A stretch of 64,000 nt of DNA, taken from NCBI GenBank assembly GCA_965153455.1, contig OZ234496.1, forward strand, positions 9,199,863 to 9,263,862, in the 5' to 3' direction. Made by a program: the position numbers and the translations under genes. Shown one piece after another: positions 11,990 through 35,500 of this stretch (position 1 is its first letter; each line of letters starts with the position of its first letter). This DNA is from Sphagnum compactum. Its lineage: Eukaryota; Bryophyta; Sphagnopsida; Sphagnales. Below the pieces are notes generated by a model. The model searched no databases. It was not told where the DNA came from and saw only the letters and a list, made by a program, of their open reading frames with translations.

Positions 11990-14900
11990 CCAAGTCATAG
12001 GGTTAGGAAGGGGTGAAGGTTTTAGGTTTAGATCAAGTTTCTGGGTGTTAAGCTCTAGGTTTGAGGTTTAAAAGTATAGCTTCTAAGGTCCTAAGTCGTA
12101 ACAACTTGTATTTAATTAATTTCAAATTTTAAAAAGTTTGAAAATAATTTTAAATGATTTGAATAGTTCAAAAAAATTTTGAAATTTCAAATTGAACCTT
12201 CCGGTCAATAGGTTAAATGAAAAAATATTATTGGTAATGGACACAAAACTCAAATAAAAAATAGAAAGGGTCAAAAAAGGTAAAGTGAACATTTTAACTA
12301 CTTTGTTAGGCTTCAAAAAAGTTTTTAAAAATAACTTGGGCACATGTTTTTGCAACATGTGGGAGTATTGTCACATGAAGGACAGTAAGGTAGTAAGGTA
12401 GTTGTGCTTCAACATAATCAATGCTCACAAAAGTGGTGCTTCTCAACTTAAGACTGTCGTTTTCCAATTGCAATAATGTTTCAAAGGACAAACCTACTAT
12501 TCAATTCCAAATTAGGTTTTCATCGTAATTCATGGGCAAAAGTGAATTTGACAGGAATGATGGGAGTGAGTGTGGTAGGAATGAACATTGAGCAACAAAC
12601 TTGGTCAGTTTGGCTTTGTGGTGTTTGTAAATTGTTGAAAATATTTTAGTTTTGTGGCCAAATTTATGATCTTGATGTAATTGTTTGTCTTCTATCAATG
12701 TACTTTATAATGGCAGTGAATGTTTGCAAAAAAAAAACAATGTTTGTTGACATGATGTCTATGACGGAAAATGACAAGTTATAAATAATTGATCACATTT
12801 ATGGTCATGCAAAGTGGAGCTTGTAAGATTTTACAACTAACTTGGGTTTGGAATGCACGAGATTGGATGCTCACAAAGACATTTGCTTCAAGATTGTGAT
12901 GTTTGATGCAATAAAAGATGTTTTCATAAAAAGACACTTAAATAGGTGGAAGGCAAAAGTTGGGGATGGCATTTTGACTTTTGTAAAGGCTACAAAGTTT
13001 GATAAGCTTTACATAACCTTGTATGCACACACATCATTGCATGGTGAATATCTCGCATTTTTTTGAAGGCATGGGTGGCACAAGAGAAAGGGCACATTGT
13101 GAATTAAATGTTGTATGCTTTTGATTACACTCGAAAACAATTTCAAAAAGTGGCACAAACATGGCCATTGTTGATAAATAAAAGTAATGGATTGGAGTTG
13201 TCAAGGCAAACTATAAAAAGTAACAGTCATAGTGAAGATGAATGTCAAATTTGTTGAAGTGGAAAAAGTTTTCAAAAGCCTTTGGCTTTTTTTGTTGAAA
13301 TAGTTAACATTTGTCAAAAAATTCTAGAAAAAACTACTAGGTTATCCATAAAGATCGATCCCCATATACATATTTTGTAAGTTGAATAAAGTGTTTTGAA
13401 GAATCAATTGTAATCTTTGGAAGTCGAATTACTAGTCATGAATTCAAGCATTTTGTTTGAAAACAAGAGATTCATTAGGACCTTGAAATGATGAAACAAT
13501 TTCTATAGGAAGAAATTATTATTATGGAGTGTGAATGTAAAGAATCTCCAAAAGGGTGAACCTTGGAACATTTTGAAGCTTCGGTATTGCACACAAAATA
13601 AAAGTTGAAGAATGTTGACCACGATTTTGAGATGTAAACCTTCCTACTATGTAGAATGTGCAAAAAAGTTTTAGATATTGAAAAGGAGCAAAAGGTTGTT
13701 TCTACGCAATTGACTTATGTTTTTATAAATCTTGAAATTTTAAACTTGAAAAATGATCACAGTATGCTTTAGATTGTTGGTCTTCTAAACCAAATTTAAT
13801 TAATGTGGAAAGGGTTACTAGTCCTTTACCCATCAACAATCGCACTAACAGATCTTCAAGTGCTTCTTAAGTGATTGTGATGAATGCTTGCCCAATCTTT
13901 GGTTTTTTTCTTCTTGCGATGACAATATGGTTACATATGTTGGTCCATTTAACACTTGTTCTACTTGGTGATGCATTTAGAAACTGCTTGAAGGCATTGT
14001 GCAAGCCTAAAATGTTACAAAAAGCTTAAATGAGAAGGTTGGATCAACAACTTTGGTGAAAACCAATTTCAGTTACAAATCAAGGTGCCAAAAGTTGAAA
14101 AGATTTACACTTGTGGACATTTGGAATGCAAGCAATAGTGTTCAAACTTATATTTTTAAAAACTATAGTTACTAGATACTTTTGCATTATTCACATTTTA
14201 CGGTTCATCTACAGTTGTTATAGTTTTATTCATTTGTTATACTATGCATTTAGGATTTTGTTGCTATGTACATAGTTGCAATATTGTTGTTCTAGTAAAA
14301 GATAATGCTTTCAACTATTTTGTATTTGTTTTATGTTTCACATAATGCATAAACATGCTACAATAGGCGAATTGGTGATCCTTGTTCTAAAAGTAAAAAT
14401 AAGTGCAAAACAAATTTTGCATTTTTAAATTTTATACCTTTTACCAATGTTATAATTTTTGGGATGTACTTACCATATTAAATAAACCATATATGGTCAT
14501 CCCCAATCTATATCATTATTTGAGTTATTTTGTTTATTTATTGCAAGTTTATATATGATATTTCTTCCAAATTAAACGATTCAGATGGCATGTTATTAAT
14601 ATTTGAACCATCATGCATATTGATACATGTTTTTTGGAATTTGAATATTTCAATTATGACAATGTGAAGCCCTTCAAAAATAAGTTTTTCTTTATGTATG
14701 CCTGAAATGCTAAAAACCTAGTTTTCAATATGAATTACAAATGCATTTTTAGGTGGTAACATGGTAAAACATGCTTTCAACATTTTTTGAAAGATCCAAA
14801 ATAATAAATTAAAAAATGAAAGGTCGTGATAATATTTCATGTCTTACTTTGTGCAAAATGGGACAACAACACCAAATAAAAATAAATAAATGAAAGTAAG

Positions 14901-15893
14901 TTGGAAAAAATAAACACATTTTAGTTTTTAAAAAAAATTCATGCCATATTACATACGCTCATGTAGTTTAAATGTTGAATTTCAAAGAATGTGTCTTACT
15001 TTTTAATCTCCAAAGTACACAATTTTGTTTTCCTTCCATCATTGGGATAGTTTTTTGGTCTACTTTAGCATGCTTATGCCTCACAATAGTGCTAGTATGT
15101 GTGCAAGCAACTAAAAACAATTCAAGTATTCAAACTCCTTGCTTACCTTGCTACAATAGTTTTGTAAATAATTCAAATTATTTCCAAGTTACTTACAAAT
15201 TCACTTCTCTAAGTTAAGATTGGTACTTGTTATGGTGAAGGACCTTGTTGCTTACTTGTCATAATTTGGTTGTTATTTGCATTGGTATTTGACAAACTTT
15301 TCCTTGCAAATTCACTTGTGTAATTTCAAAATTACACAAGTGGATTTGGAAGTAAAAGCTTAACAAACACACACCTTCATTTCAAAAAACATCCACCAAA
15401 CAAATAAAAACAAATGCATGTCAGAAAACCTTATGTTATAGTCACATGAATCCCACCAATGGGTTTTTATATATGCCAAACCCTAACTTTCATAATCCCT
15501 TGGAATCCATTCTTGATATCGTCTTGTGTAATGAAATCATCAAAATTTGACAAATTTCATCGATTAAAAAAGTCTTCAACCTAAAACACTTTTTCACATA
15601 TATTCTAAACTTTAAAAGACAAAAATTCAACAAAACATGGCTTCATTAGGGACATTTGAAAAAATGATTCAAAAATGATCATTCAAAGGTCCTTAATTAA
15701 TTATTGGGAGGGCTTTCTTAACAAGGTTTTCAGAAATTTTGTGTTTTTTTAAAAAAACTTATTATATGCTTAATCCCTATAACATGTTTGCAATAAAAAC
15801 TAAACAAAAGTGCTTTTATATATATTGAAATGTAAAACTGCCATAACTATTCATATGCAATTATTTCAAAAATCGTTTTTTATATTTTATTGT
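11990..15893. other. 3.9-kb AT-rich spacer between inverted arms
   Basis: If the arms are transposon ends, a transposase would be expected here, but no long frame survives. The best frame is 12842-13066 (74 codons), followed by stop-interrupted sequence to about 13260. I recognise no transposase motif. It may be a decayed internal region or host DNA. Confidence 0.5.
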
Positions 15894-18652
15894 ACCTTAT
15901 AAAAAAATGTTAAGACCTATTATGTTTGGTTTAAAGATGGGTTTGGGTCTATGTAAACCCATGAACTCTAGCTCCTTTTGGAATCAAGAACTAGACAACA
16001 TTCATATAAACCTAAACTTAGCCTACTAAATTAGTAGTGGGGAGACACTTAGCACACTCCCCCCCCTCCCCCAATGGAGCTTTGTCAGGCACATAAAGTG
16101 AGCTTATTTTTAGAGCAACATGGTTCTACATTGTTTTGCACAGTTTGCCCTGCCTTCCCCTTCACCACAGAAAAAAAACCTTAAAACTTATTTCACAAAA
16201 GGTTTAACGATGTTTAAATCTTATGTTGCCACCTTTGCTGAGATTCAAACAAAGGACTCCAAAGAGACCACTAGAAGTACCCATCACTAGCCTACTTTCT
16301 AGTTATCAGTAAAGCATTGGTTTTAAGAACATATATTTTACTTTTTCGCATAAAACAATCAACTCTGCAAGCATCACATTGTCACCTCGGTGTGATGAAC
16401 AAAGCTGAAGGGACTCTATTTAGTGTCTTGCATGGCAGTGGGGCTTCAGTGAACTCCTTGGACAAGGAAAGAAATTGAAAGTCAGTCTTGCCCATACCCA
16501 CATTCAAATTTTAATTTCAAGAAGACTGGGGATGACGCCAGCCAAATTATTTTCATAATGAAATCAAGGGTGATAGGAAGAAGGGAAGAAGAGAGAAGAA
16601 GTGGCATGACAGGTCTGAGAGGCATTTTGAAGTTGTTGGGAAGAGATTCAACATCCTGAGTGAAAAAGCATTCTGAAAATAGCTTGTGTTCCCATTACTG
16701 TATAACATATTCCCAAAGGGGGCACGGCCAGATGCAGTACTCTGGCTTGACAACAAAATAACAACTGGAGTTTGAATAAACAGATGAAGCAATCAAACCT
16801 GAAAATCTGCAGACATTTTACTTGTGAATAATTAAGTTTTGGATATGTAATATACATGTTTCTCTGTTACAATACAGACTTACACACTCTCTTTCCTTTG
16901 TGACCAGCGTTTTGGTTAGGAATTTTTTGTTTTAAGCAAAAGTGGCCATCGTGCATATGAAGATGTAGAAAGAGTGGTGATCATCCCTCAGAAGATTTAG
17001 CTAAAATCTGCCTATAAGTCATATATGAAGTACAAAACTTGAACCGTCGTTATAAATTTTTTGGCTGCACACTGAAAACCAATTATAAAAATCTGGTAAT
17101 TTTTACTGTTTTTCCCCTGACTTCTGAAGATTAAAACACCTTCAGAATCACTTCATTTTTCAATTTCGATTCTTGGCGAAATTTTGCTAATAAGAAAAAA
17201 GGGTGGCCATGACCAGGTCCTCAGTCCTCACTGGCAAGTAACATGTTCGCAATCTGATCGTTTTTACACACAGCACTTCATGATGTACCACTACATCTGA
17301 ATTCCATTGTTCCAAGCAAGTGCACCCACCACTGATAATGTTTATCCAAGGTACTCTTCATTGCTACTCTCCACATGTCCTGATTAAATTATCAGGGTGT
17401 CAGATTTGTATTGACAAACTAAGTTCACACGTTGCGGAAGAGTATGCAATGTAAGGAGCGGGTTTCCATTCTGCTACAGTTTTTAGTGTATCCAGAAGCC
17501 GCCTTAAATCCAGGAATATAGCCTGCTCGAAAAGATGAAGCAACTTCCTCATGTGCCTTCAAAGTCTCTTGTACTTGCAAAAGAGACTTAAGATGCCTTG
17601 TCCTTTACACTGGGTAAGCCCTGCTGTAAGGGCTGTATGCCCTGGACGTGAGGCTCCACCCTCGGCTCCCAGGCCTAATGTCCTAACAACAGGGCCTTCC
17701 CTACCACGAAATGCCCTCATGCAGGGCGGGGCCTCCCAGTAGTCCGGCCGCAAATTGTCTCGTATTTGCTGACTCCATTAGCAGAAGATTTTGTTGGCCT
17801 TGCCTACCAAGGTTAGGATATTGTGTTTAGATTCATTAGAGAGCTTAAGGCACTTTGGCCCCTAGATAGTAGGTCTATTTTTATATGAGGATTTTTGAAA
17901 GATGAGATTTTGGATTGCGTTGAAACTTGAGATTAGTTATAGAGGTAGGATATCTTGAAAGATTTTGGTTTCTTGTAAATGATTTGTTTGAAGATTATAT
18001 TTTTGCATGGTGAAATATTTCCATAATTCTTCTTCTGCCTTAAGATACTTTTTAATGTAAATGGCAAGGGCACAGTCTGAGACACGCCTTGTTTCATATG
18101 TCCTCCCATATTGGCCAGCCTTGATCATTATGCCAAATAGGGCCAAGATACAAAAGTGCCAAAATACAAAACTCAGGCTCCACCCTCCGCACAAGGTGTA
18201 ATGCCATGCTGCTAGGTCATTACCTTACACCAAACTCTTCAAGGCCTCCTCGAACTATTATTAATATGAGTATAAGGCAAATGTTAATATATTATTGGAA
18301 AATAATAGAACCAGATAAAACTTGTACATTTCCAAAAATAGTTGTGAATTAGAAGTGAATGGATTTGATGGCAATAGATATAAAATAAAGGGAATATAAC
18401 AATATTACTTCGAGTTTCGTCATAAAGGGGGTGAGATTTTTTAAAAACATTGAAAAAATCCACTGCTACTGAATGGGGAATACCACCAAATTCATTGGTA
18501 AGTTGAATTTCACGTTGTCTTTTTTACTTCTTGAGGACCTTCATTCCTATTGCATGGACTGCTGCCATAATTACTTTTGAATTCTGGGCATTAACTATAT
18601 TGATATGAGAGGTATCCGTAAGGTAATGCCCAGTTGGGCCCTCTCTCACCCT
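15894..18652 (-). repeat. Right arm of giant inverted repeat
   Basis: Reverse complement of 9516-11989, colinear along its length apart from small indels and one 293-bp insertion at 17796-18088. Removing that insertion and its duplicated 5 bases makes the two arms nearly the same length. The arm includes the minus-strand counterparts of the left-arm open frames (16553-16792 and 17425-17604). Confidence 0.92.
17796..18088. mobile_element. 293-bp insertion with 5-bp TTGTT target duplication
   Basis: The right arm reads ...GATTTTGTT, insert, TTGTTTCATATG, whereas the left arm (reverse complemented) reads GATTTTGTTTCATATG without interruption. The repeated TTGTT (17791-17795 and 18089-18093) marks a clean insertion. 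The ends begin GGCCTTG and finish CACGCC, so only about 3 bp of terminal symmetry is visible. There is no long reading frame. It is a small non-autonomous element of uncertain class. Confidence 0.8.
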
Positions 18653-20104
18653 GTGTGTCGTCTCACATCCCATATTTGATACTAGTTTGAACCCTGTGCC
18701 TAATGCACAGGTGTGTGTGTATTGGATGGTACATATTTCAAAAATTACAACCACAAAAACTACATTTCCAAAACCTCTCTATATACCACATTGCTAGGTT
18801 CTTTTTGGGGGAATTTATTTTCATTGTTTCAACCTGAAATTTATTTTTTCTACACATTCTAACATTTTTTGTGAAAAGGAATGGCCCTAATCGCCAAATT
18901 TAGAAAAAATAATTTAAATTCACCAAATACATATAAAGCACAAATATTCTTAAATGTTTTATTCACTGTCATTTATATGGTCTATAGCCTAATTTGGTTA
19001 AATCCTCTTTGTGGGATAACTAATCACAAACCCTGTATAATAGGGTTTTTTTTTTCAAATTCTTTAGGTAGGTGCAATGGCAAGGATCCCCAGCTTTAAT
19101 GTACATTAAATGGCGACTGTCCTAGGCGGACAGTAGAGTTTTTTCTGCAATCCTGCCTAAATCTAGGCGAGCTACACGGACTCACTGTCTAAATCTGGCG
19201 AATTCTTCCTTTTTTTTTCTTTTTTTTCTAAGATATATGGCGAATGTTCTGGAAGTTCTTTTTTAAAATTCCTTCCTTGAGGTCGCACCGGGTTTTTTTT
19301 CGTTGCCAGTTGGCGAAATTTCACCCCAAAAACAAAGAAGCGCTGCTGTATAATCTGACTGTTTTAACGCGTACAGCCAAATCTTAACCACATGGGCTGC
19401 AGTGATGCCATCCATGGATAGATGACGGGATGGATGGATGGATGGATGGATGACGGGACAGATGGATGGCTGGAAAGCTTCACAAAAAACAACCACGATG
19501 TCCTTTAATATATGTAATTGTCTGCAACGTCTTAAGATAGAGGTCCAAGTGGGATCCAAAGTGGGAAAACCCAGGATGGGATCCCCAACATGGGCCCATC
19601 AAACTATTTTTTTCCACCTACGGGCTGCCCACCTCTTAGGCCATGGACTATTAGCTACTAACAATGGCTATTGATCATGGCTATTGGTTACTACCAAGGC
19701 TATCAGCTATTGACCATTGGCTATTGCTTACTAGTCATTGGCTGTTGGCTATTGACTATGGCTATTGGGTGTTGGCCATTAGTTATTGACTACGAACATT
19801 GGCTATTGGCTCTTTGTGGTGGAAACTAGTAAGTCTAGCCACATCAACATGCCCCCCATAATGAAACTTTCAAAAATTTCTCAAAAACAAAAAACATACC
19901 ATAAAATTATTCAATCAGTTGAGGCTGGATTATAATTTTTTTTCTATTTACTGAAATTGATCTCACATTGACTTTATGCTCTTTTTATTCTCTAGCACTA
20001 TTTGTCATGGCAAGAGGCGCACCCAGCCTAGAAAAACCCTTAGCTACCAAACACCAAGTGCATGAAGTCGAAGAACCATTGTTGAGATCTCATTCCTGAG
20101 GTTT
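18653..20104. other. Intergenic with two simple-sequence tracts
   Basis: 19430-19455 is a (GATG)n microsatellite. 19650-19810 is built from diverged GGCTATTG / TTGGCTATTG words. GGCGACTGTCC..GGACAG at about 19110 is a small inverted repeat. No gene is supported. Confidence 0.6.
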
Positions 20105-20490
20105 CAACATGGTTGAAGCATGTTTTCATGATACATGTAAGTCCTTCCCAGTTCATATTGGAATGTAAAACCATCATTGATACATGTCATGGGGTGGCCA
20201 GGGTCCTCTCCCATATTGCAACCCTTTCTTGGGACCAGCAATGTCCTCCTAAATGTAAGAGATTTTGTAGTGTACACAGAAGGCGTTCTGAAAAGCTTAA
20301 AAAATTCACTCCTACATCGGGATGTCATCATACATTTCTAGGCCAGCTCTCACACATTTCCCAAGGGCCCGTTGTTTTTTTGGTCTGGCATGATAAGTAT
20401 GCGCAGTAAGGGCCTTGGATAGTGCCCTTGGCTGCCACCTTGGGTGGGCACCTTAGGCCCGCTTTACACTAGGAGTCAGGGCCGAAAAAA
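20105..20490. repeat. Partner of the 1-372 inverted repeat
   Basis: This matches the reverse complement of 1-372. The outer end carries CTTTACACTAGGAGTCAGGG. A similar TTTACAC..GAGTCA word recurs just outside at about 20715 and 20793, so the repeat family may extend to 20850. The plus-strand frame 20113-20409 has no counterpart frame in the other copy. Confidence 0.8.
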
Positions 20491-21121
20491 CTTGGGGCCA
20501 AATTTGAGCATTTTTGGCTTGTTGTTTGGCTCCAAGTTACTAGTAAATGCTAGAACATTGATGTCAGGATATTAATAACTGCTGAAACATCAATTGGCGT
20601 CGCAAACTTCTTGGTAACCTTTTTCCTGCCTTGGGGCCAATAGAAGGCCATAAAGTTCAGCATTTATCAGTAACTTTGGGCAGATTGAAAAGAATTTTTG
20701 TAGTTCAGCCTTGACTCCTAGTGTAAAGCCCTTGGGGCTGATTTCAACTTTTGCACCAATAGAATGCTTGATTTGGGTTGAACATCGGCCCTGACTCGTG
20801 TAAAGGGCGCCTGACTCTGGTAACACCCCTGGCCGTGGGCCTTACCGACCACAAAACACACCACCACAATCATTTTGACCTTTTGGCTTGGAAATCAAAT
20901 CTTCTACTCAGCTTTTGGGCATCAGCAGCGTCACCATCCGTCAAATGAAGTGAATCGCATTATTAATGTGAAATTGTCGGATTATTGGAACATTGGACTT
21001 GGCCAAAATAAAATCATATATTATATATATGGTACAGAAAGTTCGTCCCTGCCCAGCTGCAAGTGAGTGACGAAGAAGACGAGGCTGTAGGGTGCAGGGC
21101 AGGTCCAATAATTATTGGTTA

Positions 21122-21492
21122 GAGCATCCACACCGGTGCTCAGTATGTCACTGTGGATAAGAATATTAACTGTTTAATTTTAGCTGTTTTCTTTTGGCAA
21201 CGGCACCAATAAAACTGTAACCGGAACTGCAGATACGCGCGGGCTACTAATAGCAAAGCACCTGGACAAATCCTTATGATCGACCAATCAAAAATACTGA
21301 GCCCAATCAAGTCCGATATATTACACTCTTTTGTGGAGGTGCACTACTGTGTTGCGCCATTTACAAGCCATCGCAAGCTGCACGAATTTGGTGCAGACAA
21401 ACCAATTTGCTGAGCTAAACCGGCACATTTTCACTCTTTCACAATAAATTATGCTGTCTGGAGTCACATATTGAGGACCGGTGGAGATGCTC
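21122..21492. mobile_element. Tourist/PIF-Harbinger-like MITE, TTA flanked
   Basis: Both ends begin GAGCATC: the left reads GAGCATCCACACCGGTGCTC and the right, reverse complemented, GAGCATCTCCACCGGTCCTC. Symmetry continues through CA(G/A)TATGT(C/G)ACT, about 34 bp in all. Immediately outside lie TTA (21119-21121) and TTA (21493-21495), the 3-bp duplication typical of PIF/Harbinger MITEs. At 371 bp with no open frame it is non-autonomous. A diverged relative is at 59474-59815. Confidence 0.8.
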
Positions 21493-21720
21493 TTAGGCTG
21501 AATACCTGCTGCCGCCCATGCTTCCATTTAATACAACTGCCTGGAAACGTCCTGCTGCTGATTCACCTGGTGTAGACAAAACAAAAAAAACACTACCGAC
21601 TCCCTAATACTTCTCAAATTGGCGCCTGCACCGATTTAGATTTTGGTAACTCCAATATTCCAATAATGTTATTATGATGGGTCATTCAAAATCACTACAT
21701 CCGGAAGAAGGAAAAAAAAG

Positions 21721-21737
21721 ACACACACACACACACA
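21721..21737. repeat. (AC)n microsatellite
   Basis: Uninterrupted AC dinucleotide run of about 17 bases in the non-coding stretch upstream of receptor gene A. No other feature is seen in 21740-22560. Confidence 0.95.
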
Positions 21738-22559
21738 ACTGCACAACTCCTGTAAGCACCTTGAAGGAGCTGGGAGAGTGAACTACAATTAGCCCAATTT
21801 ATGTAGGCTGTCAGAGCCCAGGAAAGGCCCTAAGTAACACAGAAAGAAAAGGAAAAGAAAAGAAGAGAAATTCTTGTGAAGCTTTGCCCGATTCGGAAGG
21901 CAAAAGCACCCAGAACCGTCAGAATAGGCATACCACCCAAAAGCGTCAAAACAACCGATCGCAAGTAAATTAGACTTCAATGTATTTAGGTTTTTAAGTT
22001 GGTAGCTGTGCACATTACACTTCAATGATTTCTTATGTTTTTAAGTTGGTGGCTGTGACAGTGGCGACTCAAGCAAAGCAAAGGAAGGACTTTAGCACAA
22101 TAGCATCATAAACACACATTTCTCCCCCTTTTTTATCGATGTGTTAGCATGGCATGATTAACAAAGGGCACCAAGCACCTTCCTATGGTAGTTGTCCCTC
22201 TCATAGGTAGAGAGTGTTGTAGCTATGCAAAGAGCGCATGTCGTTTCTATTTTGAAGCATGCTGTTGTTGCAGGTGAGGGCTCTTCTAAGCTTGCTGCTC
22301 TTTCAGGTTTCCGTCCTCCTACTTCTTTCATATGCTTCTTGTGACTGGTAAAGGCTTTGGAAAATAATTTGTTCCTTTGCCCCTTTGTGACCGACTTTGG
22401 GTTTTAATTGCAGTTTTGACTTGGACTTGGGTCCTCTCTCTTTGTTCGTCCTTTTCCCCTTTGCTGGGTGCTTTATTTAATAAAGCTTGTAAGGATTCAT
22501 CATCTTGAGTCTCTCTTACGCTACAGATTTGACATTAACTCACTCACTCTAGGTCTAGA

Positions 22560-23190
22560 GATCTCTTTTCTTTTGGAAGGGGCGGTGGGAGAGTCTAGGG
22601 TGTCTGAGAGAGGGGGGGTGGAGGAAGGCATGAAAAAGGAGATTTGGAGGAGGTGAAGTCGGATCTGTGTTTGAACGACTAGAGAGGAAGTCCAGAGCCA
22701 GCAAATGCAGTACGCAGGAAGATCGATCAGTTACGGAAACAAGCTCGTGAGGTAGCTCCGGCAGATCGAGAATCAACAGTTTGTGGAAGCTCAAATCTTG
22801 CAACCAGCAGCTGGTCCATATTGAAGGTCAGCCCATGCTACTCATTTTTCAAGTTCAAGATTGTTAGACATAGGAAATCATGTTCAGAGTCATTCAAATG
22901 GGTACATATATCAGCAGCTTATATATACGTGCGCACTATATACACATGCATGATCATGGAAGATTCGAAGTAGAAGAAGAAATGAATGGGGCCTCATGCA
23001 GGAGCAGCTGGCTCCCACCACGATATATATGTAACCATGTGTCAAATTTCATGCGCGCTAGATGTTGATCTGGTGCGTTTTACACGAGCTCCAGCTTGAT
23101 GAGTAGAATCTGCGTGCTGCAGGTCAACATATAATAACCACGAGAGCTGCTTGTTCGATGCCTGATCCGCATGTGCTGCAAGGTCCTGCA
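22560..23190 (+). promoter_or_regulatory. 5' flank and probable leader of receptor gene A
   Basis: The stretch precedes the ATG at 23191. It has a GGGGGGTGGAGG-type purine block near 22610 and a TATATATAC at about 22921 in suitable orientation, but I cannot fix a transcription start. Short similarities to the B flank (for example AGCTGCTTGT ahead of the start codon) suggest that the inverted duplication included part of the leader. Confidence 0.35.
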
Positions 23191-34652
<11,462 letters not shown>

Positions 34653-35500
34653 CAACAGTAGTGATGTTTCCTTGTTTTATATCAGCCATCTCAAGACTCT
34701 CTTAGACTGCACACCACTGACAAAACAATATCTCAAGAGTACTAAACAGGGACTTGTTCAGATGTTCAGATGAAAGTTTCAAGATGCAACAAAAGTCTCA
34801 ATTTCTCCTTGTGTTAAATTCACAGTGCACTTATTCTTGAGCACTGGCCTGCTTGTTATCTGACAAGCTGATTTTGCACTCTCGGGGGCCACACATTCTT
34901 TTTGTGAATGAGTTTGTCAGGTGACAAAGATGATGAGCTAAATATTGGAGGGTTGTTCTGTAGGCTTCTATGTGCTAGACCAGATGTGAGCCAAAGAAGA
35001 AATTCACAAGAGAAGAGGTTCACCTTTTTCCATAGAATAAGCTTCTTCACAAAACGGAGGCATGTACATGACAAGGTTACAAAACTTGCTTAGATGCTTG
35101 TTTGTTCAGTCGTACAGTAGTTATGAATTCTTCATTATTATCATCATCAATGCTTGGTTTGTTGATTGGGTTTTCGAAATGGAATTCCTTTGAGGAAAAA
35201 GGAATGGAATGTTACCATGATAATCAAGAAGTATTCATAGGACAAATGGGAAACTTCGTTAAACATGGGGGGGATTACAAGTCACAAAATCTGCTTGCCC
35301 ATTTGTGGGAAAGAATGGTAGATTAGTTTATTACACATCCTTTTCCCCCTAGTAATTCTCATTCCTTTGTAATCCCCTTTTGTTGTGATTGATTTTTGTT
35401 GTTTCTTCTCTTCTGCTCTGCTCTGCTTTGCTTTGCATTTCAAAATGGCTCCAGTTTCCCCCTTTCTGTTCTTCCTTAGTCCCTACCATGTGCAGTATAT
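34653..35500 (+). other. 3' flank of receptor gene A, shared with gene B
   Basis: The first 60 bases after the stop resemble the sequence after B's stop (GTGATGTTTCC.TGTTTTAT). From about 34940 to 35495 the sequence matches 46205-45657 inverted, including the TCTGCTCTGCTTTGC and ATCATCATCAATGCTTGG stretches. In B the intervening part has been expanded. It is likely 3' UTR plus downstream DNA. Confidence 0.6.

Noticed and set aside
12842-13066. 74-codon frame in the spacer of the giant repeat as a transposase remnant
   Set aside because: No catalytic or DNA-binding motif of a known transposase could be recognised; kept only as part of the spacer description.
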